This document shows positions 16,579-26,987 of a DNA stretch of 64,000 nt, one piece after another (position 1 is the stretch's first letter; the number at the start of each line of letters is the position of its first letter). The notes under the pieces are model-generated. The model did not search any database and was not told the DNA's origin. It saw only the letters and a program-made list of their open reading frames with translations. The position numbers and the translations under genes were made by a program. The stretch comes from Labrenzia sp. 011 (GTDB lineage Bacteria; Pseudomonadota; Alphaproteobacteria; Rhizobiales; Stappiaceae), in assembly GCF_003075075.1 (NCBI RefSeq), contig NZ_QCYM01000020.1:1-64000 (forward strand), read 5' to 3'.

Positions 16579-16719
16579 ATGATGAAATTCATATTCCGCC
16601 GCCGCCAGGCCGCATCGGGAACGCAGGAGGTCTGGGACCGCAGCGATCCGCTCTCCCATCCGGCGATCCAGCGCATGAGCCAGCGCGAACTGGCCGATCT
16701 GCCGATGATCCGGCACTGA
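16579..16719 (+). CDS. 46-aa basic small protein divergent from LysR
   Basis: A short ORF beginning MMKFIFRRRQAASG and ending with MSQRELADLPMIRH. The segment SDPLSHPAIQRMSQRELADLP recalls the C-terminal RMS-REL-DLG pattern of DUF1127-type small Arg-rich proteins common in Hyphomicrobiales, but the match is partial. ATG 16579 has AAGGAG ten bases upstream; an in-frame ATG at 16546 would give 57 aa but overlaps that ribosome site. It is followed by a strong terminator, which supports it being a real transcription unit. The function is unknown. Confidence 0.6.
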   Translation: MMKFIFRRRQAASGTQEVWDRSDPLSHPAIQRMSQRELADLPMIRH

Positions 16720-16811
16720 CAGAAGCTGACCGGCTTGCGGGCCGGTCCTGAAGGCCTAGGCCATGACATCTTCCGGTGTGAAACCGCGCGGATGGAGTTT
16801 GTAAAATCAGA

Positions 16812-16845
16812 AAACGGCGCCGGCATCCCCGGCGCCGTTTCTGTT
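16812..16845 (+). terminator. Rho-independent terminator after the small ORF
   Basis: A perfect 12-bp stem AAACGGCGCCGG (16812-16823) / CCGGCGCCGTTT (16829-16840) with a five-base loop, then CTGTTT. The A run before the stem means it may also stop transcription from the other side, towards 16970. Confidence 0.85.
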
Positions 16846-16969
16846 TGCAGGTCTTGACCTGGCGCGGCTCCGGGCCGGTGTCGCACGCGTCGTGCCCGTC
16901 TCGCCTACGTCAAATGCATCGAAGGGCGGCGACGGGGCAGATGCTGCCGGTGGACTGATGCTGCCCGGA

Positions 16970-17548
16970 TCAGGACTTCTTGACGAATTCCGTCAGGATG
17001 ACGATCCGCTGATCGTTCACGCGGCCCTCGATGTGTTCCGGATTGTCGGCCACAAGGCTGATATTGCGCACGGCGGTGCCGCGTTTGGCGGTGAAGCTGG
17101 CGCCCTTCACCTTGAGATCCTTGATCAGGGTGACGGTATCTCCGGCGGAGAGAACCGCACCATGGGTATCCTTGTGAACCACGCCGGTGTCCTCATCCGG
17201 GGTGGACTCCTGAAGGCCGGCCTTTGCCCAGGCAAGAACGTCGTCTTCCAGGTAGAGCATGTCCAGCAGGTCCCGTGCCCAGCTCTCATCGGGCATTTTC
17301 GCCAGCAGCCGGTAGGCGGCGACCTGCACGGCGGGAACCTGGCTCCAGGCGGACTCGTTCAGGCAATGCCAGTGGGTCGGGTCCATCTCCCTGGCCCCGG
17401 AGATCTGGTCGGCGCAATCGGCGCTGACAAGGATCGCCATATCAGGGCTTCCGTCTGCCTCCGGCCCGATCTCCAGCACAGTCAGCGCTTCGGTGGAGCC
17501 GCTAAGTTCGCAGGCATTCCCGGCGCGTTCACGGAGAATCTGCTCCAT
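16970..17548 (-). CDS. PhnA-domain protein
   Basis: A 192-aa protein with the PhnA fold: an N-terminal zinc-ribbon-like part (NACELSGSTEALTVLEIGP; SADCADQI), a central helical region (WHCLNESAWSQVPAVQVAAYRLL) and the C-terminal PhnA domain (GDTVTLIKDLKVKGASFTAKRGTAVRNISLV, ending ILTEFVKKS). Despite the name, the family's role is not settled and there are no phosphonate genes nearby. The two expected CxxC pairs read CELS and SADC here, so metal binding may be altered, although CELSG is also seen in other members. The ATG at 17548 is preceded by AAGGA; longer starts exist up to a GTG at 17584. Confidence 0.82.
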   Translation of the reverse strand: MEQILRERAGNACELSGSTEALTVLEIGPEADGSPDMAILVSADCADQISGAREMDPTHWHCLNESAWSQVPAVQVAAYRLLAKMPDESWARDLLDMLYLEDDVLAWAKAGLQESTPDEDTGVVHKDTHGAVLSAGDTVTLIKDLKVKGASFTAKRGTAVRNISLVADNPEHIEGRVNDQRIVILTEFVKKS

Positions 17549-17779
17549 GGTCATTTCCTTCATCTCGTCAGTCGTCGTGTTCACAGCCTGGCTGTGAGGC
17601 TCAAGGTAATCTGGTCGAGACCAGCCGACGGGCGCCGGCTTTCAGGTCTCGGCGATGCAGCCACGGAACCGCCGTCCGTCCGATGAAGGGCGGCGCTCGT
17701 CCTGTGCGCGGGCGAGGCCCGAGCGCATTAGCCTGCTCGACGGCGCCATGCGCCTTATGCTCGCGTGCGTTCGAAGCTC

Positions 17780-17802
17780 ATGAAGGTCCACCGGACCTTC
17801 AT
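17780..17802. terminator. Hairpin downstream of lepA
   Basis: A perfect 10-bp stem ATGAAGGTCC / GGACCTTCAT around a three-base loop, 24 bp beyond the lepA stop on the minus strand. There is no T run, so it may be a 3'-end processing structure rather than a classic terminator. Confidence 0.5.
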
Positions 17803-17825
17803 GCCGGGCAAGGCCCGACTGCTTC

Positions 17826-19631
<1,806 letters not shown>

Positions 19632-19885
19632 GGCCGCCCGTTTACCACCGCATTTCGGTTTCGACCAGTGAATTGCGCGCGTCCGAAGCCGAAATCTGGT
19701 GGTTTTGAAGCAAAATATAGCCAGACGAACGGGCGCGCGACCCTGGTTCCCGTTCCACTGCCGCCGGGATGCCAAAACGGCATGACAGGGCTGCGGCCGG
19801 ATCCCTTCTTTTCACGGTGAACGCTCTTTAAAGCGGCGGAGAAGTTGTGCTAGCGGTAAATTGATAAAATTGACGGGGGGAAGTA

Positions 19886-20404
19886 ATGCTGATCCGTGAA
19901 GCCGCACCGAAGGACATTCCGGCTATTCTGACGATCTACAACCGCGCAGTTCGGGAAACCACGGCCGCCTGGACAACCCGGGAGGAGACCCTTGACGACA
20001 GGTTGACCTGGTTCGAGCACTGCAAGAACGAAGGGCTGCCGGTGCTGGTTGCTTCGACACAGTCCGGAGACGTCCTCGGGTTTGCCAGCTTCGGCCCGTT
20101 TCGCCCGCGAGAAGGGTACCGGTTCACCGCGGAACACACGGTCTATGTGGATCCTCTGGCGCAGCGTCAGGGCGTTGCCTTCGCCTTGCTGTCCCAGCTC
20201 GTCGAGATTGCCGCTGCCAAGGACCTTCACCTGCTCGTGGGCGTTATCGACGGAGACAACGCGGCCTCCATCGCCCTGCATGAAAAACTGGGTTTCGAAG
20301 TCACCGGCCGTCTGCCCCAGGCCGGCACAAAATTCGGCCGCTGGCTGGATCTGGTGCTGATGACCCGCGTTCTCAATGCAGGAATGGCGGCACCGGATAA
20401 ATGA
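19886..20404 (+). CDS. GNAT N-acetyltransferase, phosphinothricin/methionine-sulfone acetyltransferase type
   Basis: A 172-aa acetyl-CoA-dependent N-acetyltransferase of the Pat/MddA/YncA group. Signatures: IREAAPKDIPAILTIYNRAVRETTAAW, GFASFGPFRPREGYRFTAEHTVYVDPLAQRQGVAFALL (acetyl-CoA motif; the usual R/Q-x-x-G-x-G is RQGVAF here), and NAASIALHEKLGFEVTGRLPQAGTKFGRWLDLVLM. The group acetylates small amines such as phosphinothricin, methionine sulfoximine or sulfone; the native substrate is unknown. The ATG follows GGGGGAAG. Gene order with convergent mepA gives no functional clue. Confidence 0.88.
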   Translation: MLIREAAPKDIPAILTIYNRAVRETTAAWTTREETLDDRLTWFEHCKNEGLPVLVASTQSGDVLGFASFGPFRPREGYRFTAEHTVYVDPLAQRQGVAFALLSQLVEIAAAKDLHLLVGVIDGDNAASIALHEKLGFEVTGRLPQAGTKFGRWLDLVLMTRVLNAGMAAPDK

Positions 20405-20468
20405 GCGGCGGCACGTCGCTGCCCCGCCTTGCCGTGTCTGCGATAGGGCGCCTTTTCACCGATTTCCG

Positions 20469-21584
20469 TCAGTCGGCCGTGAGAACCTTCCGGCAATCCT
20501 GCGGCAGGGCGGCCAGGGCCATGGGCCGCTTCTTGACCACCTTCGGCTTCTCGCCCGCCTTGGGCGGATTCTTCGGCACCCAGGGTTCGTCCGACAGCCA
20601 GTAGGCCAGATTGGCGCCGCAGCCGTCGCCGGGTGGCGGCGGGTTCTGGTTCTTGCATCCGACGCTTCCGGCCGGGCACGAAAGCCGGACATGGAAATGA
20701 TAGTGATGTCCCCACCACGGACGGATCTTGCGCAGCCAGGCGCGGTCGCGACCTGTCTCGAAGTCGCACAGGGCCTTCTTGATCGTCGGATTGACGAAGA
20801 TCCGGGCCACGCGCGGGTCCGACGCCGCGCGGCGGATGAGCCGGGCGCGGGTGTCGGTCCATTTGCGCGGATCCACACGCCGGTCCGCTCCCTTCACGTC
20901 GAGCGGCCCCTTGAGCATGGAAACCGCCGAGATCTCCTCGCGCTCCTCCCGGCTAAGGCGCCGGTCCGGCATTTCCGTCAGCCAGATATCCGCATCCAGG
21001 CCGATCTGGTGGCTTGCATGGCCGGACGTCATCGGTCCGCCCCGCGGCTGCGCCAGATCGCCGACAAGAAGTCCGTTCCAGCCGACCTTGGGCGCATCCC
21101 GGGCCAGATCTTCCAGGTAATCGACCAGTTCCGGATGCCCCCAGTTGCGGTTCCGCGACAGCCGCATGACCTGCCAGCTCGGACCGTCCGCCGGCAGGGC
21201 AGACCCTCCCGCGAGGCATCCCTTGGCATAGGATCCGATGGACCGGGCCTTGAGCGGCGCGGGGCCGTTCGCTGCACCGAAATAGTCCTTCGCCGGAAGA
21301 CTGGAATAAAGAACGAGTTTGGGTGTGGCCGCGACATAGCCCTCCGGGACCGCGCGCTTTTTCACCGGCACGGGAATGCCGGCGATGAGCTGCACGCTTG
21401 GCCGGAAATCTTCGCCGAGGGTGTCGCTCCAAGGCGCCGGTTTGGCATCGGGCACGGGGGTGACCGCTCCGGCACCCGTAATCGTTGCCGGTAGCGCCAG
21501 CAGGGCGGCGATCACTCCCGCCGGTCTGATCCGCCGGCGTTGCCGGTTTGCCGGTGCGGTTTTCCCCGCCGCCGGATTGCGCAT
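20469..21584 (-). CDS. mepA: Penicillin-insensitive murein endopeptidase
   Basis: A periplasmic zinc peptidase of the LAS family that cuts D-Ala-mDAP cross-links in peptidoglycan. The 371-aa protein has a signal/anchor segment (AGVIAALLALPATITGAGA), SIGSYAKGCLAGG, then the metal-site motifs MTSGHASHQIGLDADIWL (His and Asp ligands) and GHHYHFHVRLSCPAGSVGC. It is longer than E. coli MepA, with a Lys/Pro-rich C-terminal tail (PKNPPKAGEKPKVVKKRP) and a closing cysteine-containing piece. The ATG at 21582-21584 was chosen; a GTG two codons upstream is possible. Neighbours are unrelated. Confidence 0.92.
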   Translation of the reverse strand: MRNPAAGKTAPANRQRRRIRPAGVIAALLALPATITGAGAVTPVPDAKPAPWSDTLGEDFRPSVQLIAGIPVPVKKRAVPEGYVAATPKLVLYSSLPAKDYFGAANGPAPLKARSIGSYAKGCLAGGSALPADGPSWQVMRLSRNRNWGHPELVDYLEDLARDAPKVGWNGLLVGDLAQPRGGPMTSGHASHQIGLDADIWLTEMPDRRLSREEREEISAVSMLKGPLDVKGADRRVDPRKWTDTRARLIRRAASDPRVARIFVNPTIKKALCDFETGRDRAWLRKIRPWWGHHYHFHVRLSCPAGSVGCKNQNPPPPGDGCGANLAYWLSDEPWVPKNPPKAGEKPKVVKKRPMALAALPQDCRKVLTAD

Positions 21585-21667
21585 GCTCACTGTGGAACCT
21601 CGTGCGTCGCGGAGGACCGCCCGCCTTTCGGCGGCTGGCCCTTCAGCTTCATTCTTGAGTCCGTCTG

Positions 21668-22753
21668 TTACGCAGCATGCACCAGATCGGCAGCTTCCGC
21701 ACCCGTTTCCGGGGACATGAGATGGGTTTTCATCAGATCCGCAATGTCATCCAGAAGAATCGTGTTGTCACGGATTACCCGGTCGGCGGCACCGTTGAGC
21801 GCAATGATGTTGCCGGGGCGGGCGTTGTCCATGGCTTCGGCCTCCGGGGGAAGGACCGCGTCGAGCCGGTGATAGGTGACGCCGGGCAGTTCGCCGAAGA
21901 GATGTCGGGCCTGATAGGAGGCCGTCTGCGCTTGCCCGTCCGTGAGGATCGACTGAAGAGGACCGCCTCTGGAAGGCTGCATCCAGCCGAGGGCGCCCCA
22001 GCCGATGGCGTTCCTGTAGGGGAAGGCGTGTTCCGCCGCCCGCCCGGTGCCGAGCGACAGGATGACGATCTCGTCCGTCTCCCAGCCGATCTTGCGCGCT
22101 TCCAGATAGGCGGCGATCGCCGGGTCGCTCATGAAGACCTCTCCGCCGACCAGCGCTTCCTCGCGCTTGTGCGCCAGATTCTCCACCCTGGCGGGCTCGA
22201 AATAGCCGGGCGCGGCAGTGGTGGCGCGTACTGCCTGCCAGAAATAATAATCGTCCGGACGGCTGCCGTTCTCCTCCAGCCCATTGGTCATGAACACGGC
22301 GCGCCGCTGTTCGATGTCATAGGCGGTCAGCACCAGCCGGGTAAGACCGCTTGCCATGGAGGTCCAGCCGAAGCGTTCCTTGAGCAGTTTTTCCATCGGA
22401 CGGGCGTCATAGGTTTCATCGAAGAGGCCGAGAGGTCTGGTCACCGCCCGCGCCATCCGGTCACCGATCGAATGGGTGAAGATGTCCCGGGCCTCGCGCT
22501 CGAAGAAGGATCTGAGCTCGGCGATCGTTGCCGCCGCCTCGCCGGCCGAACTGCCGGGACGCGGCGCACAAAGGCCGGCGGCGATCAGCCCGCCGGTGGA
22601 CGTGCCGGCGACCAGGTCAAATACCCTGTGCATCGGCTCGGTGACACCGCGGTGGATCAGCCGGCTCTCCAGAGCCTCCAGAATGCGCAATGGTATCAGG
22701 CCGCGTATGCCGCCGCCGTCAATGGAAAGTATGAAACGTTTTTTCTGGGCCAT
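21668..22753 (-). CDS. Patatin-like phospholipase with an altered catalytic dyad
   Basis: A 361-aa protein of the patatin family (lipid acyl hydrolases). It has the oxyanion motif DGGGIRG (residues 12-18) and the nucleophile motif GTSTGG (S52). The dyad partner, usually an Asp in a D-G-G/A motif followed by VFxNNP, here reads LVGGEVFMSDPAIAAY (V202-G-G-E): the Asp is missing and a Glu follows. The enzyme may use a different residue or may be inactive. The ATG at 22753 opens the fold at once; the longer frame to 22936 lacks similarity. It is divergent from the M42 peptidase across 302 bp. Confidence 0.88.
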   Translation of the reverse strand: MAQKKRFILSIDGGGIRGLIPLRILEALESRLIHRGVTEPMHRVFDLVAGTSTGGLIAAGLCAPRPGSSAGEAAATIAELRSFFEREARDIFTHSIGDRMARAVTRPLGLFDETYDARPMEKLLKERFGWTSMASGLTRLVLTAYDIEQRRAVFMTNGLEENGSRPDDYYFWQAVRATTAAPGYFEPARVENLAHKREEALVGGEVFMSDPAIAAYLEARKIGWETDEIVILSLGTGRAAEHAFPYRNAIGWGALGWMQPSRGGPLQSILTDGQAQTASYQARHLFGELPGVTYHRLDAVLPPEAEAMDNARPGNIIALNGAADRVIRDNTILLDDIADLMKTHLMSPETGAEAADLVHAA

Positions 22754-23055
22754 CTCTTGTTCCCGGCTGGTGAAAAAGAAGAGGCAGACCCTGACCGCAT
22801 ACAGCCGGGCCGCTTCTTGAGCATCATGTTGTACCCCGATTGTTTGTCCCGAATTGCGACGCGGCAATGGCAAAGGGCGAAACGAGCGGCTGTTTGTTGA
22901 AAATTCGGCGATCAGACGGTTAATCAATTCGCGCAAATTTGCCGTTTTGCGGACAATCGGGAACGGATTCCGTCGGTCTGCGTCTTCATTCTTTGTCCCG
23001 AAGCCTGTTTCGGAATAGGATCGGGCGGATTTTTCAACCCTCAGCAGGAAGTTCC
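22754..23055. other. Divergent promoter region between patatin and M42 peptidase genes
   Basis: 302 bp with no gene. It is less GC-rich than the flanks and must hold both promoters. I see no clear operator repeat in it. Confidence 0.5.
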
Positions 23056-24099
23056 ATGAATATCGATCTCCTCCGCCGTCTTTGCGAAACCCCCGGCGTG
23101 CCCGGCCACGAGCACAGGGTCCGCGAACTGATCCAGGCTGAAATCAAGGGCCTGTTCGATGAGGTCACGGTCGACCCGATGGGGTCGCTGCTTTGCCGCC
23201 GCGATGCCCGCAAGACCACGAAAAAGGGCGCGCCGCAGAAGGTCATGCTGCTGTGCCATATGGACGAAATCGGCTTCCTTGTCTCTCATGTGACGGACAA
23301 GGGTTACCTGCATGTGCAGCCGGTCGGCGGCTTTGACGCGCGCAATCTCTTCTCCCGGCGCGTGCTCGTGTCGACGGATGAGGGCGACTTCAAGGGCGTC
23401 ATGAATCCGGGTGGCAAGCCCATCCATATTTCCTCGCCGGAAGAGCGCAAGAAGATCCCCGAACCGAAGGATTTCGTGGTCGATCTCGGCATGGGCGAGA
23501 AGGCAAAGGACATCGTCAAGGTCGGCGACATGGTCACCATGGACGAGCCGCTGATCGAGATCGGCGACAAGGTGGTCTCCAAGGCGCTCGACAACCGCAT
23601 CGCCTGCTGGCTCGGCATCGAGGCCCTCAAGGGCATCGGCAAGACCAAACACGCCTCGGAAATTCATGTGGCCTTCACCTGTCAGGAAGAGGTCGGTCTG
23701 CGCGGGGCGCGCACGGCGGCCTTCGCCATCAAGCCGGATATCGGCTTCGGGGTCGACACCACGCTTGCTTGTGACACACCGGGCGTTCCCGAACAGGACC
23801 GAACCACGGTTCAGGGTGAGGGTTTCGGCCTGCACGTCAAGGATTCAAGCTTCATCGCCGACCGGGACCTGGTCAAGGAGATCGAGGCGATTGCCGTGAA
23901 GGAAAAGATCCCGTTCCAGCGCACCATGCTGGCGGCCGGTGGCCAGGACGGCGCTGCGGCCCAGCAGGCGGCGGCCGGTGCCAAGGCGGTCGGGATCGTG
24001 GTCGGCACCCGCTACATCCATACGGTCACCGAGATGATCCACAAGGCCGACCTTCAGGCAGCGCTTGATATTCTGGTGGCGTATCTGAAAAAGGCCTGA
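23056..24099 (+). CDS. M42-family metallopeptidase (glutamyl aminopeptidase/FrvX type)
   Basis: A 347-aa cytosolic dinuclear-metal aminopeptidase. Visible: the N-terminal LCETPGVPGHEHRVRELIQ, first metal motif VMLLCHMDEIGFLVSHV, ALDNRIACWLGIEAL (bridging Asp), the catalytic/ligand CQEEVGLRGARTAA, GVDTTLACDTPG and the C-terminal AGGQDGAAAQQAAAGAKAVGIVVGTRYIHTVTEM with the last His ligand. ATG 23056 has AGGAAG upstream. These enzymes usually form dodecamers and trim peptides. It is monocistronic. Confidence 0.93.
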   Translation: MNIDLLRRLCETPGVPGHEHRVRELIQAEIKGLFDEVTVDPMGSLLCRRDARKTTKKGAPQKVMLLCHMDEIGFLVSHVTDKGYLHVQPVGGFDARNLFSRRVLVSTDEGDFKGVMNPGGKPIHISSPEERKKIPEPKDFVVDLGMGEKAKDIVKVGDMVTMDEPLIEIGDKVVSKALDNRIACWLGIEALKGIGKTKHASEIHVAFTCQEEVGLRGARTAAFAIKPDIGFGVDTTLACDTPGVPEQDRTTVQGEGFGLHVKDSSFIADRDLVKEIEAIAVKEKIPFQRTMLAAGGQDGAAAQQAAAGAKAVGIVVGTRYIHTVTEMIHKADLQAALDILVAYLKKA

Positions 24100-24225
24100 G
24101 CCTGAGCAGGTGCGTCAGCCCTGCAACGACGGACGGGGCGCGAATTTAGGAATTTGCGGCCCGTCTTCAGGTGCCTGCGGCGCCCTCGGAGCCTTGAAGG
24201 CGGTGGCTTGCTCCGGAACCCTGCC

Positions 24226-24804
24226 TCAGGCGACCAGCCCGGCCAGGTTGGACACCTGCGCACCGGTGCCGGCGTAAAGTTCGCTGACGGAGGCGCTCTG
24301 GTAGTTGAAGGAGCCGCCGTCAAAATCCCCCTCGATGGCCGAGGCGTTTGCCGAACGGACCGAGAGGCCGGTTTCGCTGTCGTAGGACACGCGTTCGAAG
24401 GAGACGAACTGCGCGGTGAGCGTTTCACCGCCAATTTCGGCCTCGATGGTGGTGGTCGAGATCGTCGCGCTTTCATAGGCCAGGGAAGCGGCTGCACCGC
24501 TCCCGTCTTCTCCGAGCGCCGCTTTCAGCTTGCCTGCGGTGTTCTGATAGTCCTCGACCGTGGCAAGCGCGCCGTCCTCGTCGTCCTCGTCACCGTTTTT
24601 CTCGGCCTTGCCCTTTTCCACCGCATCCTGCAGCGCGGCGATCACCACGGCGTCTTCCTCGGCTTTCTTGCTGGCGGCCTCGAGAACGCTGACCGCAGGT
24701 GCCTGGGCTTCGTCCTGGCTCTTCGCATCGCCGGATCCGCCGCTCGAATAGGAGGCCGCGAACAGGCTGGAACTCTGGGTGGTGGTCTCGATGGAAATCT
24801 GCAT
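24226..24804 (-). CDS. Acidic low-complexity protein of unknown function
   Basis: A 192-aa protein starting MQISIETTTQSSSLFAASYSS. It has no cysteine and no hydrophobic signal or membrane segment. It is rich in Ala, Ser, Glu and Asp, with an acidic run (NGDEDDEDGA) in the middle, a helical Ala/Lys/Glu region before it and a Ser/Thr-rich, probably beta-structured C-terminal part (SLAYESATISTTTIEAEIGGETL; SFNYQSASVSELYAGTG). I do not recognise it. The ATG at 24802-24804 was chosen with AGGA upstream; the frame extends to 24864. It is convergent with the M42 peptidase and upstream of the esterase-MFS pair but not close enough to be in their operon. Confidence 0.55.
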   Translation of the reverse strand: MQISIETTTQSSSLFAASYSSGGSGDAKSQDEAQAPAVSVLEAASKKAEEDAVVIAALQDAVEKGKAEKNGDEDDEDGALATVEDYQNTAGKLKAALGEDGSGAAASLAYESATISTTTIEAEIGGETLTAQFVSFERVSYDSETGLSVRSANASAIEGDFDGGSFNYQSASVSELYAGTGAQVSNLAGLVA

Positions 24805-24992
24805 GAAGCCCGGATCCTGACGATAGCGGACCCGTCCGGCCCGGCAAGAAGACCCTTCAAGCATGATGCAGAAAACTTAACACGCCATTAACTAATGCTT
24901 GTGGTGTTCAAGCAGGTTCATGAAGTCGGTTCAACGCAACATGCTTCATGCTTTATGCGGAGCCGATGGGTTCCTGTTCTTGTCGGTGGGCT

Positions 24993-25667
24993 TCAGGCGC
25001 GGTCCGAAAAGGCTTTCTCCAGAAAGCGCCCTCCGAGCACCATGCCGCGTTCGTCGATCCCGTGACCCAGTCCGCTCAGCGTTTGAAGCGTCGTGGAGAC
25101 ACCGGCTTCGTCGAGAGCCTTGCGGGCGGCTTCGGCGTGATAACAGGCAACTACATCGTCATCGGTTCCATGGACGATCAGGACCGGACTTTGTGTCCGG
25201 ATGTCCGTCAGACGATCCGCTCCGGGCAGGAGGCCGGAATAGGCCACCAGTGCTGCCGGGGCGGCTGTGCGGCGCAGACCGCACTGGAAGGCCATCATGG
25301 CGCCCTGGCTGAACCCCACGAGGGCCAATGCGCTGTCGGTCAGGGAAAGCGCTTCGAGTTCGGCATCCAGAAACCGGTCCAGACACGGCTGGGCGGCTTC
25401 CGCTCCGATCCTGAATTCCGCCGGCGAGCGTTCGCTCAGGGCAAACCACTGGCGGCCGCCGAAGGCTTCGAAGGGCAGCGGTTCCGGTGCGTTCGGGGCA
25501 ATGAAGGCGGCATCGGGAAGCTGGCCCTGCCAGGCACGGCCGATATCGATCAGGTCCACGCCGTCGGCGCCGTAACCGTGCAGGATGACGACAAGCTGCC
25601 GGGCCGGCCCGCCGGAGGCAGGGGCCAGACGGGGGCCGTCGAGAAGAGGAGGGGTTTGCAGGGGCAT
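24993..25667 (-). CDS. Carboxylesterase/lysophospholipase-type alpha/beta hydrolase
   Basis: A 224-aa serine hydrolase of the YpfH/carboxylesterase II type. It has LVVILHGYGADGVDLIDIG (oxyanion region), the nucleophile elbow GFSQGAMMAFQCGL, the Asp of IVHGTDDDVVACYHA and the His of GLGHGIDERG, so the triad is complete. Its ATG (25665-25667) overlaps the end of the upstream MFS gene region (stop 25670-25672) with only two bases between, so the two are cotranscribed. A link to export or turnover of an ester compound is possible but not shown. Confidence 0.9.
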   Translation of the reverse strand: MPLQTPPLLDGPRLAPASGGPARQLVVILHGYGADGVDLIDIGRAWQGQLPDAAFIAPNAPEPLPFEAFGGRQWFALSERSPAEFRIGAEAAQPCLDRFLDAELEALSLTDSALALVGFSQGAMMAFQCGLRRTAAPAALVAYSGLLPGADRLTDIRTQSPVLIVHGTDDDVVACYHAEAARKALDEAGVSTTLQTLSGLGHGIDERGMVLGGRFLEKAFSDRA

Positions 25668-25669
25668 GA

Positions 25670-26941
25670 TCAGGGGTCTCTGGAATTGCGGCTGGCCGGA
25701 ACGGACTCTGAGAAAACCGGCCGTTCGTCCCGAAAGCGCATGAAGGGCAGGGCAATGAGCATGGACGCCAGAATGAGAAGACCCGCCAGGGCAAAGGGAG
25801 CGCCGGGGAAGACAAACGCCGCATCGGGACCGGAGAAATAGGCGAATGTCTGCGTCATCACGAAAGGACTGACCACCATGGACAGCCCGGCGGCACTGGC
25901 GATCAGTCCCTGAAGCTCGCCCTGGGCGTTGTCCGCGATGCGGTTGGACATCAACGCGGTGAATGCGGGCGTGGCGAGGGCGCCCAGTGCGGCGAAGGCA
26001 ATCAGCGCGTAGACCATCCAGCCCTCATCGGCCAACGCGAGTCCGCAAAAAGCCAGAAGATTGGCGCATAGTCCCAGAAGCAGCGTGCGGCCGGTGCCGA
26101 GCTTTGGTTCCAGAACCCGGATCAGATAGCCTTGCACGAATACGAAGCCGACCCCGACGGCCGCGAGTGACAGGCCGATATCGGCCGGGCTCCAGGCGAA
26201 GACCTCCTCCACATAGTAGCTCCACACGGCGGGATAGACGTAATGGGCGATGTCGAACAGAAAGACCGCAAGAAGCAGTGTGCGGACCGCGGGATAGGCC
26301 CCGATCTGCTTCAGCGCGCCGAAGGGGTTCGCCCGCTTCCACTCGAAATTCCGCCGGTTGTCGTCCTTGAGTGTTTCCGGCAGCATGGAGTAGCCAAACA
26401 GGAAATTGATCAGGGAAAGCGCCGCCGCCGCATAGAATGGTGCGCGCGGGCCGTATTCGCCCAGGATGCCGCCGACGATCGGACCGAGCACGAAACCGAT
26501 GCCGAATGCGGCGCCGACCAGTCCGAAATTTCTGGCGCGTTCGTTCCTGGGGGACACGTCCGCGATATAGGCGGAAGCAGCGGAAAAGGTTGCGCCGGAG
26601 ATTCCTGACAGGGTCCGTCCGACAAACAGCACCGCAAGATGCCAGGACAGTGCCATGATCAGATAGTCCACGGCCATGGTGAACATGGAGACCAGCAGCA
26701 CCGGACGGCGGCCGAAGCGGTCGGACAGATTTCCGAGGAGGGGGCCGAAGGCGAATTGCATCAGCGCATAGACCACGCTCAACGCCCCGCCCCAGCGGGC
26801 CGCATCGCTCACCGGAAGGGCCGTCAGTTCCGTGAGGAGCGACGGCATGACCGGCATCATCAGACCGATGCCCATGGAGTTGATGGTCAGGGTGACCAGA
26901 ATGAATGCGAGCGCGCTGCGTCTGGAAAGGGGGGAGGGCAC
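25670..26941 (-). CDS. MFS transporter of the TetA/DHA1 type
   Basis: A 423-aa inner-membrane proton antiporter with about 12 transmembrane helices. Signatures: [18 protein letters not shown] (motif A between TM2 and TM3), [22 protein letters not shown] (TM4-5 region) and [22 protein letters not shown] (motif C of antiporters). This is the pattern of tetracycline- and drug-efflux proteins, but the real substrate is unknown. The GTG at 26939-26941 with GGGAAG upstream is preferred; the longer frame reaching 27097 would overlap the radical SAM gene and has no similarity. It forms a pair with the downstream esterase. Confidence 0.88.
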   Translation of the reverse strand: MPSPLSRRSALAFILVTLTINSMGIGLMMPVMPSLLTELTALPVSDAARWGGALSVVYALMQFAFGPLLGNLSDRFGRRPVLLVSMFTMAVDYLIMALSWHLAVLFVGRTLSGISGATFSAASAYIADVSPRNERARNFGLVGAAFGIGFVLGPIVGGILGEYGPRAPFYAAAALSLINFLFGYSMLPETLKDDNRRNFEWKRANPFGALKQIGAYPAVRTLLLAVFLFDIAHYVYPAVWSYYVEEVFAWSPADIGLSLAAVGVGFVFVQGYLIRVLEPKLGTGRTLLLGLCANLLAFCGLALADEGWMVYALIAFAALGALATPAFTALMSNRIADNAQGELQGLIASAAGLSMVVSPFVMTQTFAYFSGPDAAFVFPGAPFALAGLLILASMLIALPFMRFRDERPVFSESVPASRNSRDP

Positions 26942-26987
26942 GATTGTCTTCCCGCGGAAATGGATCGGCGCTTTGCCCGAAACCGGG

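Noticed and set aside
16970-17548. PhnA zinc ribbon with missing cysteines as a special finding
   Set aside because: CELSG-type variants occur in other PhnA-like proteins as far as I know, so the change is probably not unusual.
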